DNA of 64,000 bases from Denitrificimonas caeni DSM 24390 (GCF_000421765.1 NZ_ATXQ01000007.1:121234-185233), one strand, 5' to 3'; shown: positions 10,600-20,223, counted from the first letter of the stretch. Made by a program: numbers and translations. Notes: generated from the sequence alone by a model not told the origin.

Positions 10600-12460
10600 A
10601 TGTTATCTGGAGCGTAAGTCTGACCTGGCGCTTGTTAAAAAAACGAAACAGGAACTTATGACGGCTTTGTATCAAGGGACGTTGATCATTCACGGCAAAC
10701 ATGTGACCCCTGCTGATTCTTCCAGATGCGAGATTGACCTGAGCGGGTTGGATAATGATAGCCAGCAGGCTGTATTGAGAAAATACCATTATGTAAAACT
10801 GTTGAGAGATTTGCATGGTGATCAGCCATCTAAGATTCACCTAGAGGGAGTTATCCGCTTGGGAGCCGAAAGGCTGGGTGATGAATGCCCTCCAAGTGTG
10901 CCATCTGTTTATCGGTGGTGGCGTAATTGGAAACGCAGTGGCTATGACATTCGAGCATTGATGAGCAAACCTTCTGGGTTCAAAGGGACAAGAAAGTTTA
11001 AAGGTGTCGTTGGACAAGTGTTACATGAGATAGTTGAAGAGGTGTACTTAACCCCTCAAAGAACTTCGATACAGGCGACCTATGATGCATTTCTTGCTCG
11101 TATGCTATTAGTGAATGCCGCAAGGCAAACCCCATTGGAGATTCCTAGTCGGGCTACCTTTTATCGGCTGCTGAAAAATTCAGATAAATATGAGGTTATG
11201 GCTGCCAGGCATGGAAAAGGCGCAGCGGACAAGGCGTTCCGAGCATCTGGTTTAGGCGCATGCTCGACCAGAATACTTGAGAGGATAGAAGTTGATCACA
11301 CCCCTATGGACGTTCATGTTCTCAACCCTATCACTGGCGTTGCCGATGGTCGCCCTTACCTGACGCTTCTGTTAGATCGGTATTCAAGAATGCCTGTGGG
11401 CATGGAGATTGGTTTTGAGCCGCCTTCTGAGTTGTCTGTTATGAGGGCGCTGCGCAATGCTATTTTGCCAAAGAGCTATATCAAGCAGGATTACCCAGAT
11501 ATCGAAAACGAATGGCCTGCATTTGGTAAGCCGGTCATGCTGATCTGTGACAATGGGATGGAGTTTCATTCACATCAGCTGCGAAGGATGTGCGGTGAAT
11601 TAGATATCGATTTGCAGTTCTGTCCCAAAGCTCAGCCTCAGTATAAGGGAGCTGTTGAACGTTTCTTAGGAACATTGAACCGAGAGGTATCTCACCGGAT
11701 ACCAGGAACGTCATTTTCAAACATCAGTCAGCGTGGCAACTATGACTCTGTAAACCAATCCAGCATTACACTGGATGACCTCAAAGAGTTAGTCCATCAG
11801 TGGATGATCGATATTTATTGTCAAAAGACTCATCGAGGAACACAGAGAACGCCTGCCGCTCTTTGGAATGAGGGGCTCAAAATCGTGGAGCCAATTTTGC
11901 CAGAAAGTAAGGAGCAGCTGGATCTGATTCTGACTTCTGAAGATGAGCGTGTGCTAAGTCATAAGGGTATCGAGTTCAAAGGCCTGTTTTATAACTCTGC
12001 CGAGTTGAGCCTATTTCGCTATCTAGGCGATTGTCACAAGGTGAGGTTTAGATATGACAAAGAAAACCTAGGTTTTATATGGGTGTATGACGAGCATGAA
12101 GGCAATTTTCTCAAAGTACCCTGTATAGATCCTGATTACGCTACAGGCCTGACGCTAAGACAGCATTTGCAAATCCGTGCTGATGCACGTGAACGTGGCG
12201 CTTCAGAGCTGGAAATGACTTCTCTGATACGCAGCAAAGAGAAGTTCAGGCAAAAGATTGAACAAAAAAGTAAACATAAGCTGTTACGCGAGAGGCGTAA
12301 AGCCGCTAGGGATAACTCTGAAGCGTTAAACAAGCAGCCGAATCAATCTGCTTGGACGGCAAACAGTGTCGAGCCTGTTTTAGCTCAAAGCGCTACAGAC
12401 ACTTGGGACAATGACGAGATACCTGTCTTTTCTGTGATTGAACGGACGGAAAGTAAATGA
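10514..12460 (+). CDS. tnsB: Tn7-like DDE transposase TnsB
   Basis: TnsB binds the repeats at both transposon ends and performs 3'-end cleavage and strand transfer. The 648-residue protein has helix-turn-helix regions in the N-terminal third, for example around residues 110-140 (PSVYRWWRNW). The RNase-H-fold catalytic triad is visible as D261 (IEVDHTPMD), D346 (LICDNGMEF) and E382 (YKGAVERFLGTLN). A basic C-terminal tail follows, as expected for TnsC contact. The start at 10514 is supported by AAGGA about 7 bases upstream even though it overlaps tnsA by 86 bases. The stop overlaps the tnsC start (ATGA). Confidence 0.95.
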   Translation: MKLASLHTGLHLTLNDVPFMISRILEGGECYLERKSDLALVKKTKQELMTALYQGTLIIHGKHVTPADSSRCEIDLSGLDNDSQQAVLRKYHYVKLLRDLHGDQPSKIHLEGVIRLGAERLGDECPPSVPSVYRWWRNWKRSGYDIRALMSKPSGFKGTRKFKGVVGQVLHEIVEEVYLTPQRTSIQATYDAFLARMLLVNAARQTPLEIPSRATFYRLLKNSDKYEVMAARHGKGAADKAFRASGLGACSTRILERIEVDHTPMDVHVLNPITGVADGRPYLTLLLDRYSRMPVGMEIGFEPPSELSVMRALRNAILPKSYIKQDYPDIENEWPAFGKPVMLICDNGMEFHSHQLRRMCGELDIDLQFCPKAQPQYKGAVERFLGTLNREVSHRIPGTSFSNISQRGNYDSVNQSSITLDDLKELVHQWMIDIYCQKTHRGTQRTPAALWNEGLKIVEPILPESKEQLDLILTSEDERVLSHKGIEFKGLFYNSAELSLFRYLGDCHKVRFRYDKENLGFIWVYDEHEGNFLKVPCIDPDYATGLTLRQHLQIRADARERGASELEMTSLIRSKEKFRQKIEQKSKHKLLRERRKAARDNSEALNKQPNQSAWTANSVEPVLAQSATDTWDNDEIPVFSVIERTESK

Positions 12461-13419
12461 TTTACACACCCGAGCAACTTAAGAACATGGCTTCTATCCG
12501 TAGCCTGGTCATCAATCATCCCCAGTTCGATCATGCGTACCAGGCGATTGTGAATGCTTACCAGATGAAGGCTTTAATCAACTCAGCTCAGAACATCATC
12601 TGTGTAGGTCAATCCGGTACAGGTAAATCTACGCTTAAAGAGAAGATGCGGCTCTCATTCCCCGAAGTTGAAACGTGTGAAAAGAAGATCATTCCAATCT
12701 TGGTTGTCGATACCCCTTCGGTACCAACGGTTAAGAACATAGCTGAAGAGATGCTAATCCAACTGGGAGATCCCAGGTTCAACAAGGGGTCAGCGATTGA
12801 GAAAACCAATCGTATTTTGAATTACTTGGATAAGTGCGAAGTGCAAATGGTGATCTTTGATGAGCTGCAGCACTTTGTTGACCAAGGGAAGCGACGAACG
12901 CCATTAGAGGTGTCGGACTGGTTGAAAACAGTGATCGATAAAGCCGGTGTTTCGACTGTGCTTATGGGGTTAGAACGCAGTGAGGCAATCCTGGAGGTCA
13001 ATGAACAGCTAAGGCGGCGCTTTAGCCGTAGAGTTGATATACCGCCCTTCAGCATCAAAACGAAAGAGTCACGAGCGACCTTCATTGGGGTCGTTCGAGT
13101 ATTGGATGAAAAAGTGGGTTTGCCAGGGCGCATTAACTTGCATGACAAAGAGCTGATCCTGCCATTGTTCTTTGCGAGCAACGGCATCATCGATTATCTG
13201 GTAAAGCTATTCATAGGTGCCTATGAGCAAGCGATCAAACTGGATTATGAAAAGCTTGATAAAGAGTGCTTCTACATCGCCTTCTCTGAATGTATTTGGG
13301 CTGAAGGCATTGGCAAGCTAAATCCATTTCATGAAAGTTTTAAATATGAGCACTTGGATAAGCCTGGTATGCCATTTCACCGGGTTATCTCCAATGAGAG
13401 TAAGCGGGTGCGTGCGTGA
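12457..13419 (+). CDS. tnsC: Tn7-like AAA+ regulator TnsC
   Basis: TnsC is an ATP-dependent DNA-binding regulator that forms a ring or filament at the target and links the targeting protein to the TnsAB transposase. The 320-residue protein has Walker A GQSGTGKST (51-59) and Walker B MVIFDE (131-136), followed by an AAA+ lid region. It is shorter than Tn7 TnsC (about 555 residues) and closer in size to TniB-type proteins. Its first four bases overlap the tnsB stop (ATGA) and its stop overlaps the tnsD start (TGATG), so the operon is translationally coupled. Confidence 0.93.
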   Translation: MIYTPEQLKNMASIRSLVINHPQFDHAYQAIVNAYQMKALINSAQNIICVGQSGTGKSTLKEKMRLSFPEVETCEKKIIPILVVDTPSVPTVKNIAEEMLIQLGDPRFNKGSAIEKTNRILNYLDKCEVQMVIFDELQHFVDQGKRRTPLEVSDWLKTVIDKAGVSTVLMGLERSEAILEVNEQLRRRFSRRVDIPPFSIKTKESRATFIGVVRVLDEKVGLPGRINLHDKELILPLFFASNGIIDYLVKLFIGAYEQAIKLDYEKLDKECFYIAFSECIWAEGIGKLNPFHESFKYEHLDKPGMPFHRVISNESKRVRA

Positions 13420-15266
13420 TGGAATACAGGCTAATCAAACCGTTAATTCATCCGCCCGGATATCCGGATGAGAATCCGATGACCTATCTTATCCGTATTG
13501 CGCAGCTAAATGATTACAAGTCATATAGATGGCTGTTTGATTCGAACAAGGTTCCAACTCAAAACCTTTCACTTCAGAAGATTTATCCCATCTTAGGGGA
13601 TACGGATTGGAGCGGGTATGAACTAGGCCGAAAATTCATATCAGACTTCATCTCTCTTTATCCCAATGAGATCCAGAACAGGATTCTCAAATACTGCCCC
13701 TTGTGTCTGCAAGATCAGCCATTCTTCAGAGTTCATTGGCAGGTCAAAGTCTCAATGTGCTGTCCTCATCATGGTGTTTGGCTGAGTTACCAGTGTGAGT
13801 TCTGTAAGAGTCCTTTAGAGGTTAAGAATCATAAGATTGATGCTTGTTCCTGTGGTAAAGCCTTCAGTGAAGCGAAGCCGGAAGTCTGTTCTCAGGATGT
13901 GATTAACCTTCAGCGTTTTATCGAAGGCGATTACAGCAATATGGATGACGAAGCGCTACGGCTGCTCGATAACCATAATGAACTCGATATGGCTAGTCGA
14001 ATTCAACTCGTTAGATCTACTATCCGGTGGATAGATAAAGAGCAAAGGGGGCAAATGATACCCCAGATAAACTTGTCGGATTTTGTATATGCGAGAGAGT
14101 ATATAGATGATGCCAGTGAAGCCCTTTTTACGGGCAAAGCAGGTTTCTTTAGTTTTTTGAAGAAAATACATGGGGTAACACCTAACGCACCTCAAGTATC
14201 CGACCATTTCAGCCACTTCTATCTGGAGTTTTTTGACCGTTTCTCGAGCCAGGTGTTTCATCAGTACCGCCAGTTGATTGAACAGTACATAAACAGGTAC
14301 TGGACGAAGCCGTTAAGCAGAAGAAACAGTCATTTTTCTTCTAGAACGATAGATGATCATCCCTGGATACCGTTACAGCAGGCCTGTCGTGAGTTTGAGA
14401 TACATAAGAGCACGGTGAAATCAGCAATTGAACAGCGGCTTGTAAGAAGTGAATCACTAGAAAAAGAAAAGCGTGTAGTGACGCTAGTCTACAAACCGGA
14501 CTTGATAGCCAGAGAAGATAGATTAAAAAGTCTACTGTCTGCTAAAGATGCTGCATCAATTCTGGGTTTAACCAAAGCTCAGTTTGCCAGGTTGAGAGAG
14601 ATCGAGGGCTTTGAGGTGATTTCAAAACCTAATGAACAGGGTGGCTCTAAATGGCAGTTCTATAGAGATGATATTTACCACTACCGTGATTCACTCTTAG
14701 ATGAAGTTTCGAATAGCCCCGGAGATCACTGGTCACTACCTCAGTTACTTCAATACTTTGGGGGCCAAATTGACGATCCTCTGATCACTATCCTACAAGC
14801 GGTTAAAGACCAGGAGCTAACAGTTGCTGCTAGACTTGAATCCGGCTCAGGTTTGTCTTCCATGCTGTTCTCTCAGTCTGAGTTTTTAGCCTGGTATGAG
14901 AAGAAGAAATTCAGAAGCAATGTTATTAGTATCCCAGTTGCTGCAAAGATAATGAAGATCCAACAGGAGTTTGCCTATCAGTTGGTGGATGCAGGTTTGC
15001 TTGAACTATCCTCGCCCTCAGAGGGGGCTACTCGGTGGCTCACACATATCAACATTGAACAGTTTCATCAGAAGTACATTCTGCTGTCGAAGTTGGCCAA
15101 GGAGACGAAACGTAGTTCGAGAACGTTGATGTCGTATTTTGCCAGTATCGGGGTATATCCGGTGGATCAGGGCTGGGAAAAGCCACTTAGGCAGAAGGTG
15201 TATTCAAAGGAACTGATTTCCGATGTTCCAATTGTGATGGACTTTGTGGAAACTAGACATGAATAA
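13419..15266 (+). CDS. tnsD: TnsD/TniQ-family target-selection protein
   Basis: TniQ-domain proteins select the target; TnsD of Tn7 binds a conserved gene end and recruits TnsC. This 615-residue protein has the TniQ zinc-finger pattern in its N-terminal part: CPLC, then HWQVKVSMCCPHH, CEFC and CSCG (about residues 93-146). The long C-terminal half contains several helix-turn-helix-like segments, around 318-346, 374-401, 505-531 and 558-581, consistent with sequence-specific DNA binding. It is longer than Tn7 TnsD (508 residues). ATG at 13419 is preferred over GTG at 13416 because of the TGATG coupling with tnsC. Since the element sits 14 bp past gyrB, the protein probably recognises the gyrB 3' end. 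That is inference. Confidence 0.88.
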   Translation: MEYRLIKPLIHPPGYPDENPMTYLIRIAQLNDYKSYRWLFDSNKVPTQNLSLQKIYPILGDTDWSGYELGRKFISDFISLYPNEIQNRILKYCPLCLQDQPFFRVHWQVKVSMCCPHHGVWLSYQCEFCKSPLEVKNHKIDACSCGKAFSEAKPEVCSQDVINLQRFIEGDYSNMDDEALRLLDNHNELDMASRIQLVRSTIRWIDKEQRGQMIPQINLSDFVYAREYIDDASEALFTGKAGFFSFLKKIHGVTPNAPQVSDHFSHFYLEFFDRFSSQVFHQYRQLIEQYINRYWTKPLSRRNSHFSSRTIDDHPWIPLQQACREFEIHKSTVKSAIEQRLVRSESLEKEKRVVTLVYKPDLIAREDRLKSLLSAKDAASILGLTKAQFARLREIEGFEVISKPNEQGGSKWQFYRDDIYHYRDSLLDEVSNSPGDHWSLPQLLQYFGGQIDDPLITILQAVKDQELTVAARLESGSGLSSMLFSQSEFLAWYEKKKFRSNVISIPVAAKIMKIQQEFAYQLVDAGLLELSSPSEGATRWLTHINIEQFHQKYILLSKLAKETKRSSRTLMSYFASIGVYPVDQGWEKPLRQKVYSKELISDVPIVMDFVETRHE

Positions 15267-15474
15267 TTTACTAGATATTCGAGCTGAATTAAGGGGGAAG
15301 GACGCGACTTACTCGTTATCGAAATAAAAAGTGAGCCTTAATTAAACTTGAACTGTCCGAGTAAACAAGGTAGAGTCTACGAACGTATTGTGAGAATGCA
15401 CATGTTGATCTAGAAGCTGGGCCGAGTATGCTTGCAGAAGAATAGTATCAGCGTCTAGGGGATGATTTATATAA

Positions 15475-16401
15475 ATGAGGGGTAGTCTTTTGGTGTTAGA
15501 TCGTCTTCCAAACTTGAATCTCCTTTTGACATTTGAAATTGCTGGTCAGCTGCTAAGTTTCAAAGCAGCGGCAGATGCTCTGCATGTTACTCCTTCGGCC
15601 GTAAGTCAGCAGATGCAACAGTTGGAAGACTCTATTGGTCATAGCTTGTTCACACGGCGCAATCGCTCACTAGAGCTAACAAGAGATGGTGAGCGCCTCC
15701 TTAGGTTAATTCAACCACACCTTAGCGGCCTGCGGAGCGCTATCTCTGAGATCCGGGTTAGCCAAGATCAGCAACTTCGCGTGAGTGTCATGCCTCCAGT
15801 GGCAAATCGTGTATTGTTTCCAAGATTGGCCGATTTTCGAGAGGTTTATCCAAATATTGAACTACTTGTTGATACTAGCCTATCCAATTCAAATCTACTG
15901 TCTAGTGGTATTGATATAGCAATACGTTTTGGTCAACCCCCATGGCCTGGTCTAGCTCATGAAAAGTTAAGTGACGTATTGATTCAAGTAGTTACACCAG
16001 TTGGCTTTTGTGAAAAATATGACTTGCCTCAAAAGATTCTGGAGTTAAGTAAGATCCCCCTAATACATATGGCCGAGCGTCCAGGAGCGTGGGAGCGTTT
16101 CTTTGATCAGCTTGGTTTGCCACCAAGTGAAGGCGTCGCCTATAAGGTTGATGACTATCCTGCAGCAATTCAGGCGGCAGAAACTCTTGGCGCTGCTCTC
16201 GCGTTATATCCTATTGAGCAGCCCCTGCTGAGCAGCGGCAGAGTAGAGGCCCCTTTCCCTCCTATCGGACCAATTGATGAGGCCATTTATGCGGTCTATG
16301 CGAAGAACCGTGGGCTATCCCCAAGCGGCCGGGTCTTTGTCGATTGGATTCAATCCGCTCTGCTTGCTTTAGATTCTCAGAAAATTCTACATTCAGATTA
16401 G
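15475..16401 (+). CDS. LysR-family regulator, GcvA-like (transposon cargo)
   Basis: The 308-residue protein has the N-terminal winged HTH typical of LysR proteins (SFKAAADALHVTPSAVSQQMQQLEDSIGHSLF pattern) and a C-terminal type 2 periplasmic-binding-fold effector domain from about residue 95. The N-terminal LPNLNLLLTFEIAG segment resembles the GcvA/AmpR subgroup. The ATG at 15475 has a poorly spaced ribosome site; TTG at 15490 or GTG at 15493 have AGGGG 7-10 bases upstream and are possible alternatives. It lies just upstream of, and in the same direction as, the oxidoreductase operon 16494-20223, which it may control. The 208 bases between tnsD and this gene show no other gene. Confidence 0.9.
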   Translation: MRGSLLVLDRLPNLNLLLTFEIAGQLLSFKAAADALHVTPSAVSQQMQQLEDSIGHSLFTRRNRSLELTRDGERLLRLIQPHLSGLRSAISEIRVSQDQQLRVSVMPPVANRVLFPRLADFREVYPNIELLVDTSLSNSNLLSSGIDIAIRFGQPPWPGLAHEKLSDVLIQVVTPVGFCEKYDLPQKILELSKIPLIHMAERPGAWERFFDQLGLPPSEGVAYKVDDYPAAIQAAETLGAALALYPIEQPLLSSGRVEAPFPPIGPIDEAIYAVYAKNRGLSPSGRVFVDWIQSALLALDSQKILHSD

Positions 16402-16493
16402 TACTGCTAACTCGAAGGTGAAGGAATCACCGTTTGTCTGAGTGAAGGCCTGAAGCGAAGATAGAGTCATATTTCGTTTTGAGGATATTCGCT

Positions 16494-16985
16494 ATGGCTA
16501 CTGTTAAGCAGCACCTTCTCCCACCAGCTTCGTTTCTTGATACGCATCGCCAGGATGAATTGGATAACTTGTTTGATTCTCTTGACTGTAAGCCTGCCGA
16601 TGAGCTGGAAGGGGTATACCAGGGGCGACTGATCGGGATAACTGGGTTAAGCATCCTACCTGGCATTGTGAAAAGAGTTCTGTATAGCGTACTCGGCAGT
16701 TGGCTGAACCCTTGGCGTGGTAAGGAGTTTACGTCATCGGTCGGAGCTAATCAGTGGGGGTTGGGAAGTTGTACGATGGGCTGGGGTAATTATCAGAAGA
16801 TCGAGTCTGACGAAGCTACACATATTGCCCTTGATTACGATGTGCCTGAAAACCCGGGCTTTCTGCGACCAATCATCGGTGAGGTTAAGTCATTCCAGGA
16901 TGGTGTCTGGCTGGCACGCATGAGATACCGCACACGAAGCGGAGTGAAAACGTTGTTGTACTTCACTCTCCGGGAGGTCAAGTAA
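16494..16985 (+). CDS. GXWXG/DUF4334-like small protein (transposon cargo)
   Basis: The 163-residue protein begins with a segment like the GXWXG domain (LFDSLDCKPADELEGVYQGR) and continues with a region rich in Gly, Trp and aromatic residues, resembling DUF4334 lipocalin-like proteins of unknown function. No signal peptide is seen. An in-frame TTG lies at 16479, but ATG at 16494 has GAGGA 8 bases upstream. The stop overlaps the GMC oxidoreductase start by one base (TAATG), so the two are translationally coupled and may act on the same substrate. Family assignment is tentative. Confidence 0.6.
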   Translation: MATVKQHLLPPASFLDTHRQDELDNLFDSLDCKPADELEGVYQGRLIGITGLSILPGIVKRVLYSVLGSWLNPWRGKEFTSSVGANQWGLGSCTMGWGNYQKIESDEATHIALDYDVPENPGFLRPIIGEVKSFQDGVWLARMRYRTRSGVKTLLYFTLREVK

Positions 16986-18496
16986 TGACCGAAAATCTTG
17001 ATTACTACCGCACAGTTGTTATCGGTAGTGGTTTTGGTGGCGCTGTGGCCGCCACTACTTTGGTGGAGTCAGGAGAGCAAGTCTTATTGCTAGAGCGTGG
17101 CCCGTGGCGGGACTCTGAGTCCGTTCGTGATGCTGGCATTCAACGCCGTGCCAGCCTACCTGTCGGTCGAAAGGCTATCAATCACTTGGTTCATAGGGTT
17201 AGCTTTCCCGGCTTGATGGGTAAAGGTAAGCGTCTCTCGACCCGCGGATTATTTGATATCCATTTCGGCAATGAAATGAGCGTGGTCTGCAGTAGTGGCG
17301 TTGGTGGTGGCAGCCATGTTTACAGCGCAATGAACATGCGCCCCCATGATCCCGACTATTGGGATGACAAAGTCCAAGGGGTCTCATCTAAAGCAATGGA
17401 GACTCACTACGCCTGGATGCTTGAGTGCATGGAGGCTAAGGTGCCCAACGCAGAGGCGAAAATACCTAACTGGACGCCTGAAGCATACGAAGATTCAAAA
17501 GAATTCGTCGCCGATGCTGATGTTCCTCAACCAGCTATGTCTGTGCGTATGGATGGGCAGCAGGAGGATTACTGTAACAACAGCTATTTCGGCAGCGCAA
17601 ATGGCGCTAAGGCTACACTGGACCGGGTTTTAATTCTTCCTGCAATGAAGAAGGGTTTGCAGGTAGAGCCCGAACAGGAATGCCTGAGCTTATGGGCGTT
17701 ACCCGAGGGCGGTTACCGTCTGGAGGTCATGGATTACCGTTTAAAACGGCGCCGCTATCTTAAGGCCGGTAAGGTTATTGTCGCTGCAGGAACACTCAAT
17801 ACACTTCGACTTCTTTTTCACAGCCGTGAAATTGGAGGCTTGAGGGGCATGCCAGCGCTAGGACAGGGATTCAGTGGTAACGGAGATAGCGTTGCATGGT
17901 GGGCCCTGAATGAGAAGGGCGCGGATTTCAGTCTTGGAACCCCAACTCATGGTCGATTTGCTTTGCGTGACCCCGACACAGGAAAAGCAATTCCAGGCCC
18001 TTATATCACGCGATTTGGTTTGAATGGTGTCAATACATTGCCGCTACCTGAGCCGCTTAAAGCTCGTTTACGTCGGGATGCAATAATCGTAGGCATGGGG
18101 AAAGACAACGCCAATGGAGTCGCTCTATGGAAACGAGGGCGTTTGAAGTTTCGATATATTATGGAAAGCAACGGAATTCTTTCCGATATTCAAGAGCTAT
18201 TTAGCGAAATCGCTCACCGGAGTCGTAAACCTGTTCGGTTTCTGAAGCATAAGCCTTTTACCGTGCACCCTTTAGGTGGAGCCCGGCTTGCTCCTAATGA
18301 AGAAGAGGGTGTGGTCGGTAGTACAGGTGAGGTTTATGGACTTCCGGGCCTTTATATTGCTGATGCTTCAGCCTTGCCTGCTTCTCCGGGGACGCCGCCA
18401 TCAATGACTGTTGCTGCGTGGGCTCGTCACCTCGCCCTTGGTATTGCAGGTAAAAAAAAGCGAGGGACACCACGTTCTAAGCAAATTAAAGATTAA
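16985..18496 (+). CDS. GMC-family FAD-dependent oxidoreductase (transposon cargo)
   Basis: This 503-residue flavoprotein starts with an FAD-binding Rossmann motif (GSGFGGAVAA followed by VLLLERG, about residues 13-39). It ends with the GMC C-terminal pattern: HPLGGARLA, then a segment with GLYIADASALPASPGTPPSMTVAAWA. It resembles cholesterol-oxidase-type and glucose-methanol-choline oxidoreductases, which oxidise alcohols. The substrate cannot be read from sequence. It is in a tight operon with the GXWXG-like gene upstream (1-base overlap) and the AhpD-like gene 14 bases downstream. Confidence 0.85.
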   Translation: MTENLDYYRTVVIGSGFGGAVAATTLVESGEQVLLLERGPWRDSESVRDAGIQRRASLPVGRKAINHLVHRVSFPGLMGKGKRLSTRGLFDIHFGNEMSVVCSSGVGGGSHVYSAMNMRPHDPDYWDDKVQGVSSKAMETHYAWMLECMEAKVPNAEAKIPNWTPEAYEDSKEFVADADVPQPAMSVRMDGQQEDYCNNSYFGSANGAKATLDRVLILPAMKKGLQVEPEQECLSLWALPEGGYRLEVMDYRLKRRRYLKAGKVIVAAGTLNTLRLLFHSREIGGLRGMPALGQGFSGNGDSVAWWALNEKGADFSLGTPTHGRFALRDPDTGKAIPGPYITRFGLNGVNTLPLPEPLKARLRRDAIIVGMGKDNANGVALWKRGRLKFRYIMESNGILSDIQELFSEIAHRSRKPVRFLKHKPFTVHPLGGARLAPNEEEGVVGSTGEVYGLPGLYIADASALPASPGTPPSMTVAAWARHLALGIAGKKKRGTPRSKQIKD

Positions 18497-18510
18497 TAGA
18501 GGAAATAATT

Positions 18511-19110
18511 ATGTTTAAAAAACGTACGTATACAATTGCAGGATTCGGTCGCAGTCTTCTAATGAATCTTCTATATGGACCGAGACTTGTCACGGCGATC
18601 ATCCGTCCATCGACTTCTGCTGCCCTCCGCGAGCAGGTTATGTTGGGTTGCACATCGGTTAATGAGTGTCGTTACTGTGACTGGTTTCATACCCAGATGG
18701 CACTTAAGAACGCTGTTGATATTAAAGAACTTAATCAGTTCTTGGCTAATCCCGAGGGAACGAGTCTGCCTGAGGAAACTGCGGTTGCAGTGCTATATGC
18801 GCAGCACTTTGCGGAAAGTCAGGGGAAAGTATCGAAAGACGCTAGTGAACGCTTAAAGAAAGTATTCAATTGGTGGCAGCGCCTCGAAATTCATGCATAT
18901 TTACATGCGATCTATATGGGGAACTTAAGTGGCAATACCTTCGATGCACTTTTAAGTAGATTCAAAGGTTCTCCAAAAGCCGACAGCTCGCTCTTCACCG
19001 AACTAGTGGTCTCTATTGTCGCGTCACCGATTTTACTGCGTATTGCTTATCGGGCAAGAAAGGCAAGTGACTCTCGATTTACATCAAAAGCTGAGACTAG
19101 CTCAGACTAG
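18511..19110 (+). CDS. AhpD/carboxymuconolactone-decarboxylase-like protein (transposon cargo)
   Basis: The 199-residue protein carries the redox motif C53-R-Y-C56-x3-H60 (CRYCDWFHT), which is the AhpD-type active site used in peroxide and thiol chemistry. A Leu-rich hydrophobic segment lies near residues 10-35. Helical segments flank the motif as in the CMD superfamily. It is the third gene of the cargo operon and is followed 12 bases later by a tandem glutaredoxin-like gene, which supports a role in peroxide or electrophile removal. Enzymatic partner and substrate are unknown. Confidence 0.75.
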   Translation: MFKKRTYTIAGFGRSLLMNLLYGPRLVTAIIRPSTSAALREQVMLGCTSVNECRYCDWFHTQMALKNAVDIKELNQFLANPEGTSLPEETAVAVLYAQHFAESQGKVSKDASERLKKVFNWWQRLEIHAYLHAIYMGNLSGNTFDALLSRFKGSPKADSSLFTELVVSIVASPILLRIAYRARKASDSRFTSKAETSSD

Positions 19111-19122
19111 GCGGATAGAGAG

Positions 19123-19875
19123 ATGGTTAATATTATCACATCGGTCTTGGCCTCAACCGTCAGAGCTTGGCGTGGCACGTCCGCAATAGTGCGAGATAAG
19201 CAACCCGATCGCTGGCTGATACTGTATGACATGGAGGGCTGCCCATATTGTCGAGTTGTTCGCGAAGTATTGACCGAACTGGATTTGAATGTGTTGATCA
19301 AGCCATGCCCGAAAAAGGGGGCCGGCTATTGGGACGAACTGAGCCAGCTTAACAGTAAAAAGCAGGTTCCCTACCTGCACGATGAGAATACTGGCAAGTC
19401 CATACCGGGAAGTGAGCAGATAGTTGAGTATCTTTATGCAAACTATGGAATGGATTCAGATAGCCCAGTGACCCAAAGGAAGCCCTTGGTAGCATTGAGT
19501 AAGTTAGCAACTCTACTTCGCTCAATGAAAGGTATGCGTGGCATAAAAGCGCATCGCCCTGAGCAACCCTTAATACTATATAGCTTTGAGTCGAGTCCAT
19601 TTTCAAGGCCAGTCAGGGAGCGATTAACTGAACTGGGGTTGTCTTACAGGTTATATAACGCAGGTAAGCAGCAGTTGGCAGACCAGGGTTTAGGAAGCTT
19701 TCGTCCGGTTATTGGGCGATATAGGCCGCTTCCTGGTACCAACCGAGCCATACTTATGGAAATGATGGGGAAGGTACAGTTTCCATTTCTCGAAGATCCA
19801 AATACCGGTAAGAAAATTTTTGAATCTAAGATAATTATTGAATATCTAAACCGAACATATCAATTACCGAGGTAA
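19123..19875 (+). CDS. Tandem glutaredoxin/GST-N-like protein (transposon cargo)
   Basis: The 250-residue protein contains two similar thioredoxin-fold domains. The first (about 30-110) has the active site C40-P-Y-C43 and ends with QVPYLHDENTGKSIPGSEQIVEYLY. The second (about 145-250) has the equivalent site changed to SPFS and ends with FPFLEDPNTGKKIFESKIIIEYL. So domain 1 is probably redox-active and domain 2 a non-catalytic copy, perhaps glutathione- or partner-binding. The N-terminus (about 1-20) is not clearly cleavable. Rhodanese follows after 3 bases. The internal duplication is visible directly; the function is inferred. Confidence 0.8.
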   Translation: MVNIITSVLASTVRAWRGTSAIVRDKQPDRWLILYDMEGCPYCRVVREVLTELDLNVLIKPCPKKGAGYWDELSQLNSKKQVPYLHDENTGKSIPGSEQIVEYLYANYGMDSDSPVTQRKPLVALSKLATLLRSMKGMRGIKAHRPEQPLILYSFESSPFSRPVRERLTELGLSYRLYNAGKQQLADQGLGSFRPVIGRYRPLPGTNRAILMEMMGKVQFPFLEDPNTGKKIFESKIIIEYLNRTYQLPR

Positions 19876-19878
19876 TAT

Positions 19879-20223
19879 ATGAAATTATTTGATTGGCTAC
19901 CCTTCGGTCGCGTTAAAGAGATCTCTTCAGAAGACCTATTAGATAAACTGGAGAGTGTTCAGATTGTTGACGTGAGAACATCGGCTGAATTTAAGCTGAG
20001 CCACATTCAAGGGGCGGTAAATCTACCAATAACCAATTTTTCTGAAAGTGCAATAGATGGCTTGTCGTTAGAAAGAGAAGTTCCTATCGTAACAATTTGC
20101 TTATCTGCGCACAGAAGTATTCCCGCAACCCGTCGTCTTAAGCAGTTAGGGTACGATGTAAAACAACTACAGGGCGGGATGAAGTCCTGGTGGCATAAAG
20201 GTTACCCTACCGTTAAGCGCTAA
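19879..20223 (+). CDS. Rhodanese-domain sulfurtransferase (transposon cargo)
   Basis: This 114-residue single-domain rhodanese has the N-terminal VDVRTSAEFKLSHIQGAVNLP segment and the active-site loop C74-LSAHRS, then the typical GYDVKQLQGGMKSW ending. Rhodaneses transfer sulfane sulfur to thiols or cyanide. It is the last gene of the tight operon that starts at 16494. Together with the glutaredoxin-like and TrxB proteins it suggests low-molecular-weight thiol or sulfur detoxification. Confidence 0.9.
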   Translation: MKLFDWLPFGRVKEISSEDLLDKLESVQIVDVRTSAEFKLSHIQGAVNLPITNFSESAIDGLSLEREVPIVTICLSAHRSIPATRRLKQLGYDVKQLQGGMKSWWHKGYPTVKR

